Shown: positions 44,306 through 53,413, numbered from the stretch's first letter. The stretch is 64,000 nt of DNA from Neobacillus soli NBRC 102451 (GCF_001591665.1 NZ_BCVI01000060.1:1-64000), one strand, 5' to 3'. Notes: a model not told the origin generated them from the sequence alone. Numbers and translations: made by a program.

Positions 44306-46059
44306 TAGACTGTCTCCTTTACGAAGGTATTGGTATTTTCAGCAGAATAAACATGTGGGATATAAACGTCAATCACAGCAGATCTCCCTTCTTTCACGAA
44401 CTGCAATCCTTCTTTAAGCGCACTTTTCAGTTCCGCACGATTTTTCACCATAATTGAGTGCGCTTCCCCAGCAGCAGTAGCAATTTTCGATAAATCTGCC
44501 GGCGGGTCAAAATGGACAAAGAATTCTTCCGTTTGTTTGGCGATACCGTGTGGGTGGACACCAAGCGTTGACTGTTTTGGTGCCTTCCAACCAGAGTTGT
44601 TATAAATAACTGTTAAGAATGGGGTGTTGTATCTCTTTGCCATCCAATGAACAGTGGAAGGAATACTGAATAGGTAGGCACCATCCCCGGTGAGACTGAT
44701 AATCGTCTTATCTGGATTAGCTAATTTCATACCTATTGCGGCACCACCGTGCCATCCAAGTGAACCTGCAGGGCTTCCATAATAAGACCCTGGAATAGAT
44801 GCCCCTATATGGTTGGATATTACCTCATGACTTGTAATTCCTTCATTCAATACGATTGTATTCTCGTCTGTTATTTCCCTTATGCAGGCGGTTAGAAATT
44901 CAGGTGTAATTACATCGCTTTCTGCCTTTTCGATAATACCTCTTTCTTCTGCTTGACGATTATGGTATTTGGAGTGTTTTTTCCAGCGCTGGGATACCAC
45001 CCCTTGGTCGATATCACTATTTTTATCCAGATAATCATTGATTTGCTGAAGTGCTGTGTATGCATCAGCTTTAAAAAAACGTTTTGATGGGATATACCAT
45101 AAAGGCATTTGTTCTTTCAACGGATCAACATCAATGTAATAAATAGTTGCATTGTTCGACGGTTTGTTTCTGACAGGAATCCAGGGAACGTCGCTATCTA
45201 ATACAAGTATAAAATCGGCCTCATCAAGAACATTAATCTGCTTTTCAGTATTCCAATAGGAACCACAGTGCATCGAATGATTACTCGGAAAATTCAGATA
45301 ACTAGGTATAGATTCAATGACAGGAATGGCCAATCTGTCACATAAACGCACTAGTTCTTCAACCGCTTCTTTTTTTCTTCCTAAATATGAGGCAACAACA
45401 AGTGGATTTTTAGCTGACAGCAAATCATTCGTTAATTCTTTAATCTTTTGTGGAGAAATTGCTCCCGGGGAAATCGGCTCCCATAGTTCTTTTTGAATCT
45501 CTACGGGCTTGGCCCGCTCTTCCATCACTTCTCTTGGTCCCATTAGGTAAACTGGACCCTTAGGATCACTTTTAGCAATTTGTAATGCACGATGTACAAG
45601 CTGCTTGACATTCGCGCCGCTTCGAATTTCATTATCATATTTTGTATAACCGCGCATAATCCCCCGTTGGTCAAAAACATCCTGAATCCAATGAATAAAC
45701 TCATTTCGGCTTCCAGCCAATTCATTTTCTTGGGTATAAGGTGATGCACCGGCAAAAACTAATACAGGAACTCTGCTTTTGAAGGCATTATGAATGGCTC
45801 CACCTAAATTTTGTGTACCGCATTCTACATGAACGATCACTGCCTGCGGCTCACCTGTTGCTTGTGCATACCCTTGCGCAGCAGTTAATGCTACAAATTC
45901 GTGAGGGCAGGTAATGACTTCTGGTAATTCCTTATTTTCCTTTTTTGCGATCGCCAAATTTTCAATAATCGCCGGGTGGTCACTTCCCAAATTTGCAAAA
46001 ATATAAGAAACACCCGCTTCTTGTAAAGCTTCTAAAAATGCTGCTCCAGTGTTATACAA
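44305..46059 (-). CDS. Thiamine-diphosphate decarboxylase-like enzyme, candidate isatinate decarboxylase
   Basis: The 584-residue ThDP enzyme has the Glu region CPHEFVALTAAQGYAQATG and the PP motif GDGAYLFSIPSTVHWMAKRY...IYNNSGW. Its closest recognisable relatives are acetolactate synthase and benzoylformate decarboxylase. It starts with TTG seven bases from AAGGAGG. Isatinate is 2-aminobenzoylformate, so a benzoylformate-decarboxylase-like enzyme coupled to an isatin-hydrolase-like cyclase would give 2-aminobenzaldehyde. That pairing is inference. A Crp-type site lies 74 bases upstream. Confidence 0.78.
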   Translation of the reverse strand: MYNTGAAFLEALQEAGVSYIFANLGSDHPAIIENLAIAKKENKELPEVITCPHEFVALTAAQGYAQATGEPQAVIVHVECGTQNLGGAIHNAFKSRVPVLVFAGASPYTQENELAGSRNEFIHWIQDVFDQRGIMRGYTKYDNEIRSGANVKQLVHRALQIAKSDPKGPVYLMGPREVMEERAKPVEIQKELWEPISPGAISPQKIKELTNDLLSAKNPLVVASYLGRKKEAVEELVRLCDRLAIPVIESIPSYLNFPSNHSMHCGSYWNTEKQINVLDEADFILVLDSDVPWIPVRNKPSNNATIYYIDVDPLKEQMPLWYIPSKRFFKADAYTALQQINDYLDKNSDIDQGVVSQRWKKHSKYHNRQAEERGIIEKAESDVITPEFLTACIREITDENTIVLNEGITSHEVISNHIGASIPGSYYGSPAGSLGWHGGAAIGMKLANPDKTIISLTGDGAYLFSIPSTVHWMAKRYNTPFLTVIYNNSGWKAPKQSTLGVHPHGIAKQTEEFFVHFDPPADLSKIATAAGEAHSIMVKNRAELKSALKEGLQFVKEGRSAVIDVYIPHVYSAENTNTFVKETV

Positions 46060-46132
46060 ATGAAATTCCTCCTTGTATGTTATTTGATAACCTTTTACTA
46101 GCTATATAATACTGCACTGATATTTTGCTTCC

Positions 46133-46146
46133 GTTAATCCATTAAC
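46133..46146. promoter_or_regulatory. Crp-type site D (GTTA-N6-TAAC)
   Basis: GTTAATCCATTAAC lies in the 189-bp divergent region between the decarboxylase operon and the 92-residue ORF. It has the same geometry as sites A to C. Confidence 0.5.
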
Positions 46147-46248
46147 AATTATCCTAAAATTTCGCAAAGGTTTATAAAAAAATATTAATAGTTTAACAAT
46201 GACTACTGTTTTTATTTTGTAAAGTAATAAATAAAAAGGGGGAATTCG

Positions 46249-46527
46249 ATGACATTTGTTGAACAAAAAACAATAATAAATCTTCCTGATCTGTCGTTTT
46301 CCAGGTATTGTAAAGAAACATTTGGTTTAAATAGGGGTGTATACAACACAATCGATGAATGGTTCTATAAGAATTCCGCTGAAAGTATCGAGGTTCGTCG
46401 AAAAAAAATATTAGACTTCCTTCTTTTTTATATTAGTTCATTAAAAGATGTAGAAGAATGCAAAATCAAGTTTGGAAAAGGCAATCTTATCAACCTTTTG
46501 GCCGAGTATATGAATACCGCTGTATAG
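46249..46527 (+). CDS. Small protein of unknown function
   Basis: This 92-residue protein has an AAGGGGG binding site and a clean terminator after it, so it is likely expressed. The sequence (FSRYCKETFGLNRGVYNTIDEWFYKN, then KILDFLLFYISSLKDVEECKIKFGKGN) is predicted mostly helical with no membrane segment and no motif I recognise. It is divergent from the cyclase/decarboxylase operon and shares its control region. Confidence 0.65.
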   Translation: MTFVEQKTIINLPDLSFSRYCKETFGLNRGVYNTIDEWFYKNSAESIEVRRKKILDFLLFYISSLKDVEECKIKFGKGNLINLLAEYMNTAV

Positions 46528-46532
46528 TAAAA

Positions 46533-46597
46533 ACTCCTAAGTAGAAGCTTGTTTGCAAAGTGAACAAAACTTCTACAATAGGAGTTTTTTCTAATTT
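46533..46597 (+). terminator. Terminator after the small protein gene
   Basis: AAAACTCCTA...GTAGAAG pairs with CTTCTAC..TAGGAGTTTT, followed by TTC; the stem is long and nearly perfect. Confidence 0.8.
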
Positions 46598-46673
46598 CTA
46601 GTGCAGAATATCGGTTAACATTTTGATTGTTTTTTTGTATGTTTTAAATTTTTGAAAATTGATTTATTAATAA

Positions 46674-46689
46674 TGTTAATGAGTTAGCA
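46674..46689. promoter_or_regulatory. Crp-type site E
   Basis: TGTTAATGAGTTAGCA differs at one base from site C (TGTTAAAGAGTTAGCA) at 41986. It is 69 bases upstream of the luciferase-like gene. Confidence 0.5.
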
Positions 46690-46757
46690 GAAGAAGAGGG
46701 AGCTTTAACTATACAATTCCATCAAGCAGTAAAAATAATCTTAAGGAGTTGTTTGCA

Positions 46758-47840
46758 ATGAAATTTGGACTTTATTCTGAAATGCAATTGCCTTCTGGAA
46801 AAACCGAAAAACAAGTATATGATGAAGTAATCGAACAAATCATCCATGCCGATAAAGCCGGTTTTGATGTGTATTCTCTAATTGACCATCACCATTTCTC
46901 TAAATTTTCCATCTCAACAAACCCATTAGCTGTATATGCAGCTGTAGCCAGCAGAACGAAAGATATTCGTTTCAGAACGGCGCTTCACATCTTGCCTCAG
47001 CAAAATCCACTGCGTTTAGCAGGTGAGATTGCCGCTGCTGACCTTATCACAGATGGTCGCATTGAAGTGGGGGTAGGTCGTGGTCATGCTTGGGTTTATC
47101 CAAACCAAGGGATTACTCCTATTGAGGAGGCAAAACCTCGTTTTGAGGAAGCCCTTGCCATTCTTGAGCAAGCGCTTCGTGGTGAGAAAGTTAACTTCTT
47201 TGGTAAATACTATACGGCAGATAACGTAGAGGTGTGCCCTCGACCGCTTCAGAGGAAGATGCAATTTACTACTGGAGGAACAAGTGAACATACGTATCGC
47301 CAAGCTGGAGAAAAAGGCTGGGGAATATTTGTCCCACCATTACTGCCTTTAGCAACTCTATTAGATAAGTTTGATGTGTATCGGAAGGCTTGCTGGGATA
47401 ATGGGCACGAACCGCAAATTATCTGGCTCCGCTCCGTGTATTTGAGCGATGGTGATGAAAATCAGCTCAGACAAGAGGCCGAAAAACATTTCTATAATTT
47501 TCTTTTGGGAAATGCTGCACCTACAGCTGGATTACCTGAAAAAGAAAGAATGATAAATGCAGGTTTCCTTTTCTATACAAAGGGGATCTTACAAAACCTA
47601 CCAAAGATGACTTATGAAGAACTCCTGGAAAAGAATGTTGTTTGGGCAGGAACACCTGAAGCTATTTGCGAAAAGATTGAGAAAATCAAAAAAGAGGTTG
47701 AAGGATTAGTAGAAATCGACTTCCTGACAAACTATGGAGGCATGGATCATTGGAAGGTTTTAAAACAGCAAGAACTATTAAGCAAGAGAGTCATGCCGAA
47801 CTTTAAAAATACCAAAGAACCACAATTAAATCGCGTTTAA
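46758..47840 (+). CDS. Luciferase-like (LLM) flavin-dependent monooxygenase
   Basis: The 360-residue TIM-barrel protein of the bacterial luciferase family has DVYSLIDHHHFSKFSISTNP, FRTALHILPQQNPLRLAGEIAAADLITDGR and VGVGRGHAWVYPN. The ATG at 46758 follows AAGGAG; the frame from 46749 starts at TTG. These enzymes use FMNH2 from a reductase, and a flavin reductase gene (49798) lies two genes downstream. Its role may be oxygenation of a heterocycle or side chain upstream of anthranilate; this is inferred. Confidence 0.87.
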   Translation: MKFGLYSEMQLPSGKTEKQVYDEVIEQIIHADKAGFDVYSLIDHHHFSKFSISTNPLAVYAAVASRTKDIRFRTALHILPQQNPLRLAGEIAAADLITDGRIEVGVGRGHAWVYPNQGITPIEEAKPRFEEALAILEQALRGEKVNFFGKYYTADNVEVCPRPLQRKMQFTTGGTSEHTYRQAGEKGWGIFVPPLLPLATLLDKFDVYRKACWDNGHEPQIIWLRSVYLSDGDENQLRQEAEKHFYNFLLGNAAPTAGLPEKERMINAGFLFYTKGILQNLPKMTYEELLEKNVVWAGTPEAICEKIEKIKKEVEGLVEIDFLTNYGGMDHWKVLKQQELLSKRVMPNFKNTKEPQLNRV

Positions 47841-47969
47841 TCAGTCATCATACTAAAGTTTGGCTGTTTTCGCAAACAAAACTAATTCAAGTTAATAAGT
47901 TTCGTTTTCGATGTATTTTTAAACTTCAATACTCAAATTTCATAAATTATTTAACTACCAAACCCGTCT

Positions 47970-48064
47970 ATGGGCGAATTTTGGTATTCAATGAGCGAAT
48001 TTGTAGTTTCAATGGGCGAATTTCGATGCTCAATGGGCGAATTTTGCCATTCAATGGGCGAATC
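47970..48064. repeat. 21-bp tandem repeats (ATGGGCGAATTT)
   Basis: Four complete units start at 47970, 47991, 48012 and 48033, with a partial fifth at 48054. The first half (ATGGGCGAATTT) is conserved and the second half varies except for a final TCA. No coding frame is continued across it in a meaningful way. It lies between the luciferase-like gene and the FAD oxidoreductase. The rest of 47841-48198 holds no gene. Confidence 0.9.
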
Positions 48065-48198
48065 CAAAAAAGCAACAATCCTTTAGAAAACAGCCTAAAG
48101 TTTTAAACTTTTAAAGGGGAATGTTTTTATCCACATTCCCCTCCTATCTATTTTTATCCATGCATTCACGGCATAAATACTATATTGGAGGGGCGGTA

Positions 48199-49764
48199 AT
48201 GAAGCATTTTGATACCGTAATTATTGGAAGTGGTATTAATTCATTAACTGCGGCAGCCTGCTTGTCAAAAAAAGGGCACAAAGTATTAGTCCTCGAAAAA
48301 AATGATTGGATAGGTGGTTGTATTAAAACAAGTGAAATAACAGCCCCGGGCTTTAAAACAGATGTTTTTTCCGGCTGGCATCCAAATTTCGTTTCCGGTC
48401 CTGCCTATGCAGAGCTCAAAGAGGACCTAGAAAAATACGGCCTTGAATACCTCAATACGGATGTTACTGCCGGAGTCATTTTGCCTAATGGTAAAAGTGC
48501 TGTTTTATATACCGATCGAGAAAAAAATATCCAAGCATTTAATCAGATTGTGGCCGGTGATGGGGACAGGTATCGTGAGCTAATGGAGCAATTTGAAGAG
48601 AATTCCGATTTTGTATTTCATCTGCTATCAAATGAACCTGTTTCCTGGTCTTCCATCCGTAAAATACTAAAAACGGTTAGGAGAAAGGGAATTCAGGAAT
48701 TTAAAAGAGAAGTAGGAACCATGCTGAAGTCTGCCTCGCAGTTACTTGACCAGCATTTCGAAAGTGATGTTATTAAAGCACTCCTCGCCCCCTGGATTTT
48801 GCATACAGGGCTTGGCCCGAATGATGCAGCAGGTAATATTATGCTCCAGGTTCTCGTATTTGCTCTTGAAGCCGCCGGTATGCCCATTCCGAAAGGAGGC
48901 GGTAATCAACTAGTAAAGGCGTTAATGAAAATCGTCGAAAGAAATGGCGGCCAATTTATAACCAGTGAGAACGTGGATAAAATTCTTATTAATAATGGAA
49001 AAGTACAAGGTGTCCAGACTGAAAAGCAGGAGTATTTCGCTAATTATGTTCTAGCTAATGTAACTCCCCACCAATTATATGAGAAACTTTTAACAGAAGT
49101 GGCCCTACCTGAATCACTAAAGAAAGATTTGAACAGCTTTAAATATGGCAACGCATCAATGCAAATCCATTATGCTTTAGATGCCCCTTTGAATTGGGAA
49201 AATCCTGAATTTAGCAGAGCAGCCATGATCAACATCACAAGTGGAGTTGAAGCTGTAAGTCAATCAGTAAACGAAGTGTCTATCGGACTACTGCCAAAAG
49301 AGGCCACCATTGCCGTTGGCCAACACACAGCATTTGACCCGAGCCGTGCCCCAGAAGGGAAGCATACACTTTGGGTTCAATTATTAGAGATGCCTAGGCA
49401 CTTAAAAGGGGATGCCTTGGACGAAATTGATGCTTCTAACGGATATACCCAAGAGGTAATTGAAGCCTATGCAGAACGGATTGAAAAACGCATCAGCAAG
49501 CATGCCCCGAACTTCAAAGACATTATCTTAAGTAGAAAAATTCTTTCCCCTTTAGATTTAGCGTCATCTAATGTCAATTTAGTCGGTGGGGATCCTTATT
49601 CCGGTGTGGCATCAATTGATCAGTTGCTGTTATGGCGGCCAACTTCCAAATATAAAAGACATGAAACACCTATAAAAAATTTATTTCATATCGGAGCCTC
49701 CACCCATCCGGGACCGGGTCTTGGGGGAACTTCCGGCTATCTAGCAGCCCAGCAAATTAAATGA
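48199..49764 (+). CDS. FAD-dependent oxidoreductase, phytoene desaturase-like
   Basis: The 521-residue flavoprotein has the dinucleotide fold VIIGSGINSLTAAACLSKKGHKVLVLEKNDWIGG and a C-terminal FAD block FHIGASTHPGPGLGGTSGYLAA. It belongs to the NAD(P)/FAD oxidoreductase group with phytoene dehydrogenase-like proteins; in this context it is more likely an oxidase or dehydrogenase of a catabolic intermediate. ATG 48199 follows GGAGGGG. It is 33 bases upstream of a flavin reductase, suggesting one operon. Confidence 0.85.
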   Translation: MKHFDTVIIGSGINSLTAAACLSKKGHKVLVLEKNDWIGGCIKTSEITAPGFKTDVFSGWHPNFVSGPAYAELKEDLEKYGLEYLNTDVTAGVILPNGKSAVLYTDREKNIQAFNQIVAGDGDRYRELMEQFEENSDFVFHLLSNEPVSWSSIRKILKTVRRKGIQEFKREVGTMLKSASQLLDQHFESDVIKALLAPWILHTGLGPNDAAGNIMLQVLVFALEAAGMPIPKGGGNQLVKALMKIVERNGGQFITSENVDKILINNGKVQGVQTEKQEYFANYVLANVTPHQLYEKLLTEVALPESLKKDLNSFKYGNASMQIHYALDAPLNWENPEFSRAAMINITSGVEAVSQSVNEVSIGLLPKEATIAVGQHTAFDPSRAPEGKHTLWVQLLEMPRHLKGDALDEIDASNGYTQEVIEAYAERIEKRISKHAPNFKDIILSRKILSPLDLASSNVNLVGGDPYSGVASIDQLLLWRPTSKYKRHETPIKNLFHIGASTHPGPGLGGTSGYLAAQQIK

Positions 49765-49797
49765 ACGAATTCAACATTTTAAAGGGAGTGGTTTATT

Positions 49798-50310
49798 ATG
49801 AATAAAGAAAATAGACAAGAGATATTTAAACAAATTATGGGGAATTATCCAACAGGTGTAACGATTGTTACGACAACAAAAGAAGATGGAACACCGGTGG
49901 GACTAACCGTTAATTCATTTGCTTCCGTATCCCTTAATCCCTTAATGCTGCTGTGGTCAATTGATCATCGAGTGTCCTCACTCAAGGAATTTACGGAAGG
50001 CGGAAAATTTGCCGTCCATGTTTTAGCAGAAGAACAAAAAGAAATCTGTCAAACTTTTGCTAGCAAGCATACAGACCGCTTTAGTACTTGCAACTGGACG
50101 CTTTCCCCTAACGGATTACCCATTATTGAAGGGGCTTTTGGGGTATTTGAATGTAAAACCTTTAAAGCCATTGAAGCAGGCGATCATACCGTATTAATTG
50201 GCGAAGTGATAGATCTTCAAGTCGAAAAAGAGAAAGACCCTATGCTTTATCACCGTAGAGTATTCGGTGCGATTCCAAAAGAATTTTATAATCAACAACT
50301 ACCTGTATAA
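49798..50310 (+). CDS. Flavin reductase (HpaC-like), copy 1
   Basis: The 170-residue flavin reductase-like domain protein has YPTGVTIVTTTKEDGTPVGLT, NSFASVSLNPLMLLWSID and GDHTVLIGEV. It reduces FMN or FAD with NAD(P)H for a two-component monooxygenase. It is about 75 percent identical by eye to copy 2 at 58820. Location suggests copy 1 serves the luciferase-like enzyme or the FAD oxidoreductase module, and copy 2 the HpaB-like enzyme. Confidence 0.9.
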   Translation: MNKENRQEIFKQIMGNYPTGVTIVTTTKEDGTPVGLTVNSFASVSLNPLMLLWSIDHRVSSLKEFTEGGKFAVHVLAEEQKEICQTFASKHTDRFSTCNWTLSPNGLPIIEGAFGVFECKTFKAIEAGDHTVLIGEVIDLQVEKEKDPMLYHRRVFGAIPKEFYNQQLPV

Positions 50311-50519
50311 GCAGGTCTTTATAAAAAAATGATTGGGGCATAGAATGGCATCATCCTCCTTAACCTATGCCCGCTCCCTCTTAAACAAATACAGAGTTAC
50401 TACAGCTGCCGAATATACCTGCGCGATGGTCTAAACAATCTCTCCTACCGTTTAACAGTTCTAAACTAAATCAAAAGATATTCCCCCTTTAAATTTTTCA
50501 TATAATGAAATGAAAAGAA

Positions 50520-50557
50520 GCTAATAATCTACATATAATAGATTATTAGCCTCTTTT
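50520..50557. terminator. Bidirectional terminator
   Basis: GCTAATAATCTA / TAGATTATTAGC is a 12-bp perfect stem with T-runs in both directions, between the convergent flavin reductase and permease genes. The remaining stretch 50311-50687 has a second weak hairpin (GGGCATAG/CTATGCCC) and GGACGGTTC-type motifs, but no gene. Confidence 0.8.
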
Positions 50558-50687
50558 TCTTATAGATGTATTCTTTTTAGTAGCTGTGTGCGGACGGTTC
50601 TTCTTCCCTTAGGAAAGAAAAACCCTTACGCAGTAGTTGTGACGGCCCTTCCTACTTCTACGAGGTGAAAGAACCATCACGACCTTA

Positions 50688-52103
50688 TTAAGCTTTTATT
50701 TCAGCGCTGGTAGGATGGTCGTGTTGACTAGAGGCAAGGTTTGGCTTAAAAATGTATAACCGTAAGATAGGATAAAGGACAATACTTATAACAGTAGAAG
50801 TTACAAATGGCATTGGGATGAAACTCATTGTTAAAGCCGCTATAGAGGCGAGGATTAGTGTAAGTACCCCAGCGACATTCAGTGTATCGCATACATGGAC
50901 ACCAACCTCTTTATGTGTAATTTTCTTTACCCAATAGTGATCGATGATAACGATGGTAGCTAAGCAAGTAGTTAATACGCCTAACATATTTAACCATTTT
51001 GCTACTAAACCCAAAATATTCATTGCAATCATAATTAAAGCAATAATATTACAAAGAACAACGGATAAGGCGCGGTTTCCTTTCCATCCAAAGGCAGAAA
51101 AAACATTCGTCATTGCTAAGGAACCACTATACGTATTTAATACTTGTGCTTTCCCATTGGCAAGGAATAAGACGATAAATCCGATGACCCCTGCCATGAT
51201 AATGAAAAACGATGCCATATCATTTAAAGCAACTGCCGAAGCCGCTTGATGTGTTAAGCCTCTGGTTGCTACATAATGATTGACTACCTTTTCCATCCCA
51301 ATATATGCAATGGTACCGCCAGCAATAACCATACCAATATTCATTACTAACATTCCAGTAAGATTGGCCAAAAATACATCTTTGCCTGTACGTGCATATC
51401 GACAAGAATCTGCCGCTGTTAGTGCTAAAGCTCCGCTAGAACCGATTAAAATATTAAAAGCAGCCACAAAATCCATAATGCCCTGGGATGGTCCAAACTG
51501 ACGGCCAAAGGACATACTTTCTCCTAAACTGATTCCACTGAACCCCATCGTATGAATGATCATGTATAGTAAGACTATCGTAAGAGCTAATAATGTAACT
51601 CCCGCTACCCTATATACTAGTTTTATGCCAAATAAGGCTAAGGAGATCCAAGCTAAAGTAAAAATCCCGTAGATGACAACAGCATTTAACGCGGTTGGCT
51701 TCATTTTAAAGAAAAACAGTACTCCATTATAGAGTAAAGCATTTTCCAAAGCTAAAAAGCCAAGAACCATAAAACCAAAAACAATTGAAGATACTACTGA
51801 ACCTTTCACTCCAAATCCATAGTATCGAGTAATGACTGTACTAGAAAGACCTTCCTTTCGAGAAATATCACCAAGAAGGAACCCGATAGCTGTTCCAATT
51901 AAAATCGTAACAATACCTGCAAGTAATCCTACTTTCATCCCAGCAGAAAAAGTCGCTAATGCCCCAAACATCATAATGGCAATCGTGGAACAAACCCCCA
52001 TTGTGTTATTGGATAATTGCAGCCAAGATTTACGTTCATTGTCAGGAATACTTTCTAAGGCATGGTCATCCATCTTTTGTTTCAAATTAACCATAAAACC
52101 CAT
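50688..52103 (-). CDS. NCS1-family permease (CodB-like)
   Basis: The 471-residue membrane protein has about 12 segments. It matches the nucleobase:cation symporter-1/cytosine permease group: the N-terminus has NNTMGVCSTIAIMMFGALATFSAG, and DSCRYARTGKDVFLANLTGM follows TM6. GGAGGGG precedes the ATG. NCS1 members carry purines, pyrimidines, hydantoins and related nitrogen heterocycles, so uptake of an indole/isatin-like or anthranilate-like compound is plausible but unproven. Confidence 0.88.
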   Translation of the reverse strand: MGFMVNLKQKMDDHALESIPDNERKSWLQLSNNTMGVCSTIAIMMFGALATFSAGMKVGLLAGIVTILIGTAIGFLLGDISRKEGLSSTVITRYYGFGVKGSVVSSIVFGFMVLGFLALENALLYNGVLFFFKMKPTALNAVVIYGIFTLAWISLALFGIKLVYRVAGVTLLALTIVLLYMIIHTMGFSGISLGESMSFGRQFGPSQGIMDFVAAFNILIGSSGALALTAADSCRYARTGKDVFLANLTGMLVMNIGMVIAGGTIAYIGMEKVVNHYVATRGLTHQAASAVALNDMASFFIIMAGVIGFIVLFLANGKAQVLNTYSGSLAMTNVFSAFGWKGNRALSVVLCNIIALIMIAMNILGLVAKWLNMLGVLTTCLATIVIIDHYWVKKITHKEVGVHVCDTLNVAGVLTLILASIAALTMSFIPMPFVTSTVISIVLYPILRLYIFKPNLASSQHDHPTSAEIKA

Positions 52104-52296
52104 TTTTACCCCTCCATTTTCATAATCAATAAATTTTGACGTTCGCTAATTTTTATCACTCTCCTCGAAAGTTGATAGAGTTCAACCCTTCGTTCATGAT
52201 TGTAAATGCAAATCCAACAGTTCATTGTAAACTGATTAACATAATGATTTATTTTTTGAAAATTTTATATTTTCCGAAATATAGGGATAAATAAAA

Positions 52297-52348
52297 AAAC
52301 CATAACTGTAGCCACTCCCTAAAGAATGGGTTACTACAGGCATGGTTT
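52297..52348 (-). terminator. Terminator after IclR regulator A
   Basis: On the minus strand AAACCATGCCTGTAG...CCC pairs with GGG...CTACAGTTATGGTTT, followed by seven T. The remaining part of 52104-52392 is the promoter region of the permease gene. Confidence 0.75.
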
Positions 52349-52392
52349 AAATTCGGCAAAAAAGGTAGTTTGCCTCTAACACGACTCTTTAG

Positions 52393-53139
52393 CTAAATTT
52401 CAATATACCCCAGCTCTTTTGAAATAGTTTGTGCGGTGCTTTTCAAACTGCGGATAATCATATCACGATTGCTGCCCTGCATATAGGACGGGGGACCGAC
52501 TAAATTAACCGCTGCGATAATTTCGCCTGAATAGGAGAAGATCGGTGCTGCCACTCCATACATGTCATCCGAATTTTCACTATTGCTGATCGAATAGCCT
52601 TTTTTACGGATTTCCGATAGCTCCTTTTTCAATTGGTTAATATCCGTTATCGTATTTGGCCCCTCATGTGACAAGCCCCTGTTTATCGTCTCCTGTAAAT
52701 AAACAGAATTGTAAGCCAACAGGACTTTTCCAGAGCTTGTCGCATAAGCCGGCTTCCTAGACCCTATATAGGTTTGAATCGGTGTAGATTCCTCTGAAGA
52801 CACCCTTAATACAAAAACTACCGTACCTTTGTCAAACATGGCAATATGGACAGTTCCTTTAAATCTAAGAATCAATTCTTTTACTAAAGGCATTGCCTTT
52901 TCATAGACATCCTGCTGAAACATCACATGATTATTCCATTCAAGGACTCTCCAGCCAAGTCGATATTTTTTCTTTTGATCTTTCATCAATACACCTTCAT
53001 CACACAATGTCCTGACGAGATGGTGTGCTGTACTAACATGTAGCCCTAATTTTTCAGCGATTGTGCCAATCCCTAATACAGGTTCTTTATTAGAAAAACA
53101 GCTGATAATTTGGCATGCCTTTTTTACGGACTCAATCAT
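52393..53139 (-). CDS. IclR-family regulator A
   Basis: The 248-residue IclR protein has helix-turn-helix LGIGTIAEKLGLHVSTAHHLVRTLCDEGVL and effector domain segments YATSSGKVLLAYN and GYSISNSENSDDMYGVAAPIFSYSGE. It is a close paralog of regulator B at 57778. It sits between the NCS1 permease and the divergent tautomerase operon. A palindrome CTAACAAAATAGTTAG lies 45 bases upstream and may be its own operator. Confidence 0.88.
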   Translation of the reverse strand: MIESVKKACQIISCFSNKEPVLGIGTIAEKLGLHVSTAHHLVRTLCDEGVLMKDQKKKYRLGWRVLEWNNHVMFQQDVYEKAMPLVKELILRFKGTVHIAMFDKGTVVFVLRVSSEESTPIQTYIGSRKPAYATSSGKVLLAYNSVYLQETINRGLSHEGPNTITDINQLKKELSEIRKKGYSISNSENSDDMYGVAAPIFSYSGEIIAAVNLVGPPSYMQGSNRDMIIRSLKSTAQTISKELGYIEI

Positions 53140-53352
53140 AGTAGATTCGCCCTTTCAAAATAAATCTTATAATAATAGCAATACTAACAAAATAGTTAGA
53201 ATTATATTAAATTTATTATAAGAAACTCCCTTTTCATAAGCAAGGGAACCTTTATGTATAGAAATCAATTAATTTTCAAAATTGACTAAAAATAGGTTGA
53301 CTTTACCTATTGTGTTTAATTTATAATAGAAGTATCAATATTTAAGAACGAC

Positions 53353-53368
53353 ATTCGGTATTGTCGAA
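53353..53368. promoter_or_regulatory. Operator-like palindrome before the tautomerase operon
   Basis: ATTCGGTATTGTCGAA closely matches, in reverse complement, the ATTCGTCATTGCCGAAT site before the IclR gene at 62220 (consensus ATTCGGYAWTGWCGAA). It lies 46 bases upstream of the tautomerase ATG. Confidence 0.55.
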
Positions 53369-53413
53369 CAAGGGAATGTTTTTCTATTCCTCTTCATGAT
53401 TTGGGGTGAAAAA

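Noticed and set aside
47970..48064. CRISPR array
   Set aside because: The period of 21 bases is too short and the variable halves are too short for spacers.
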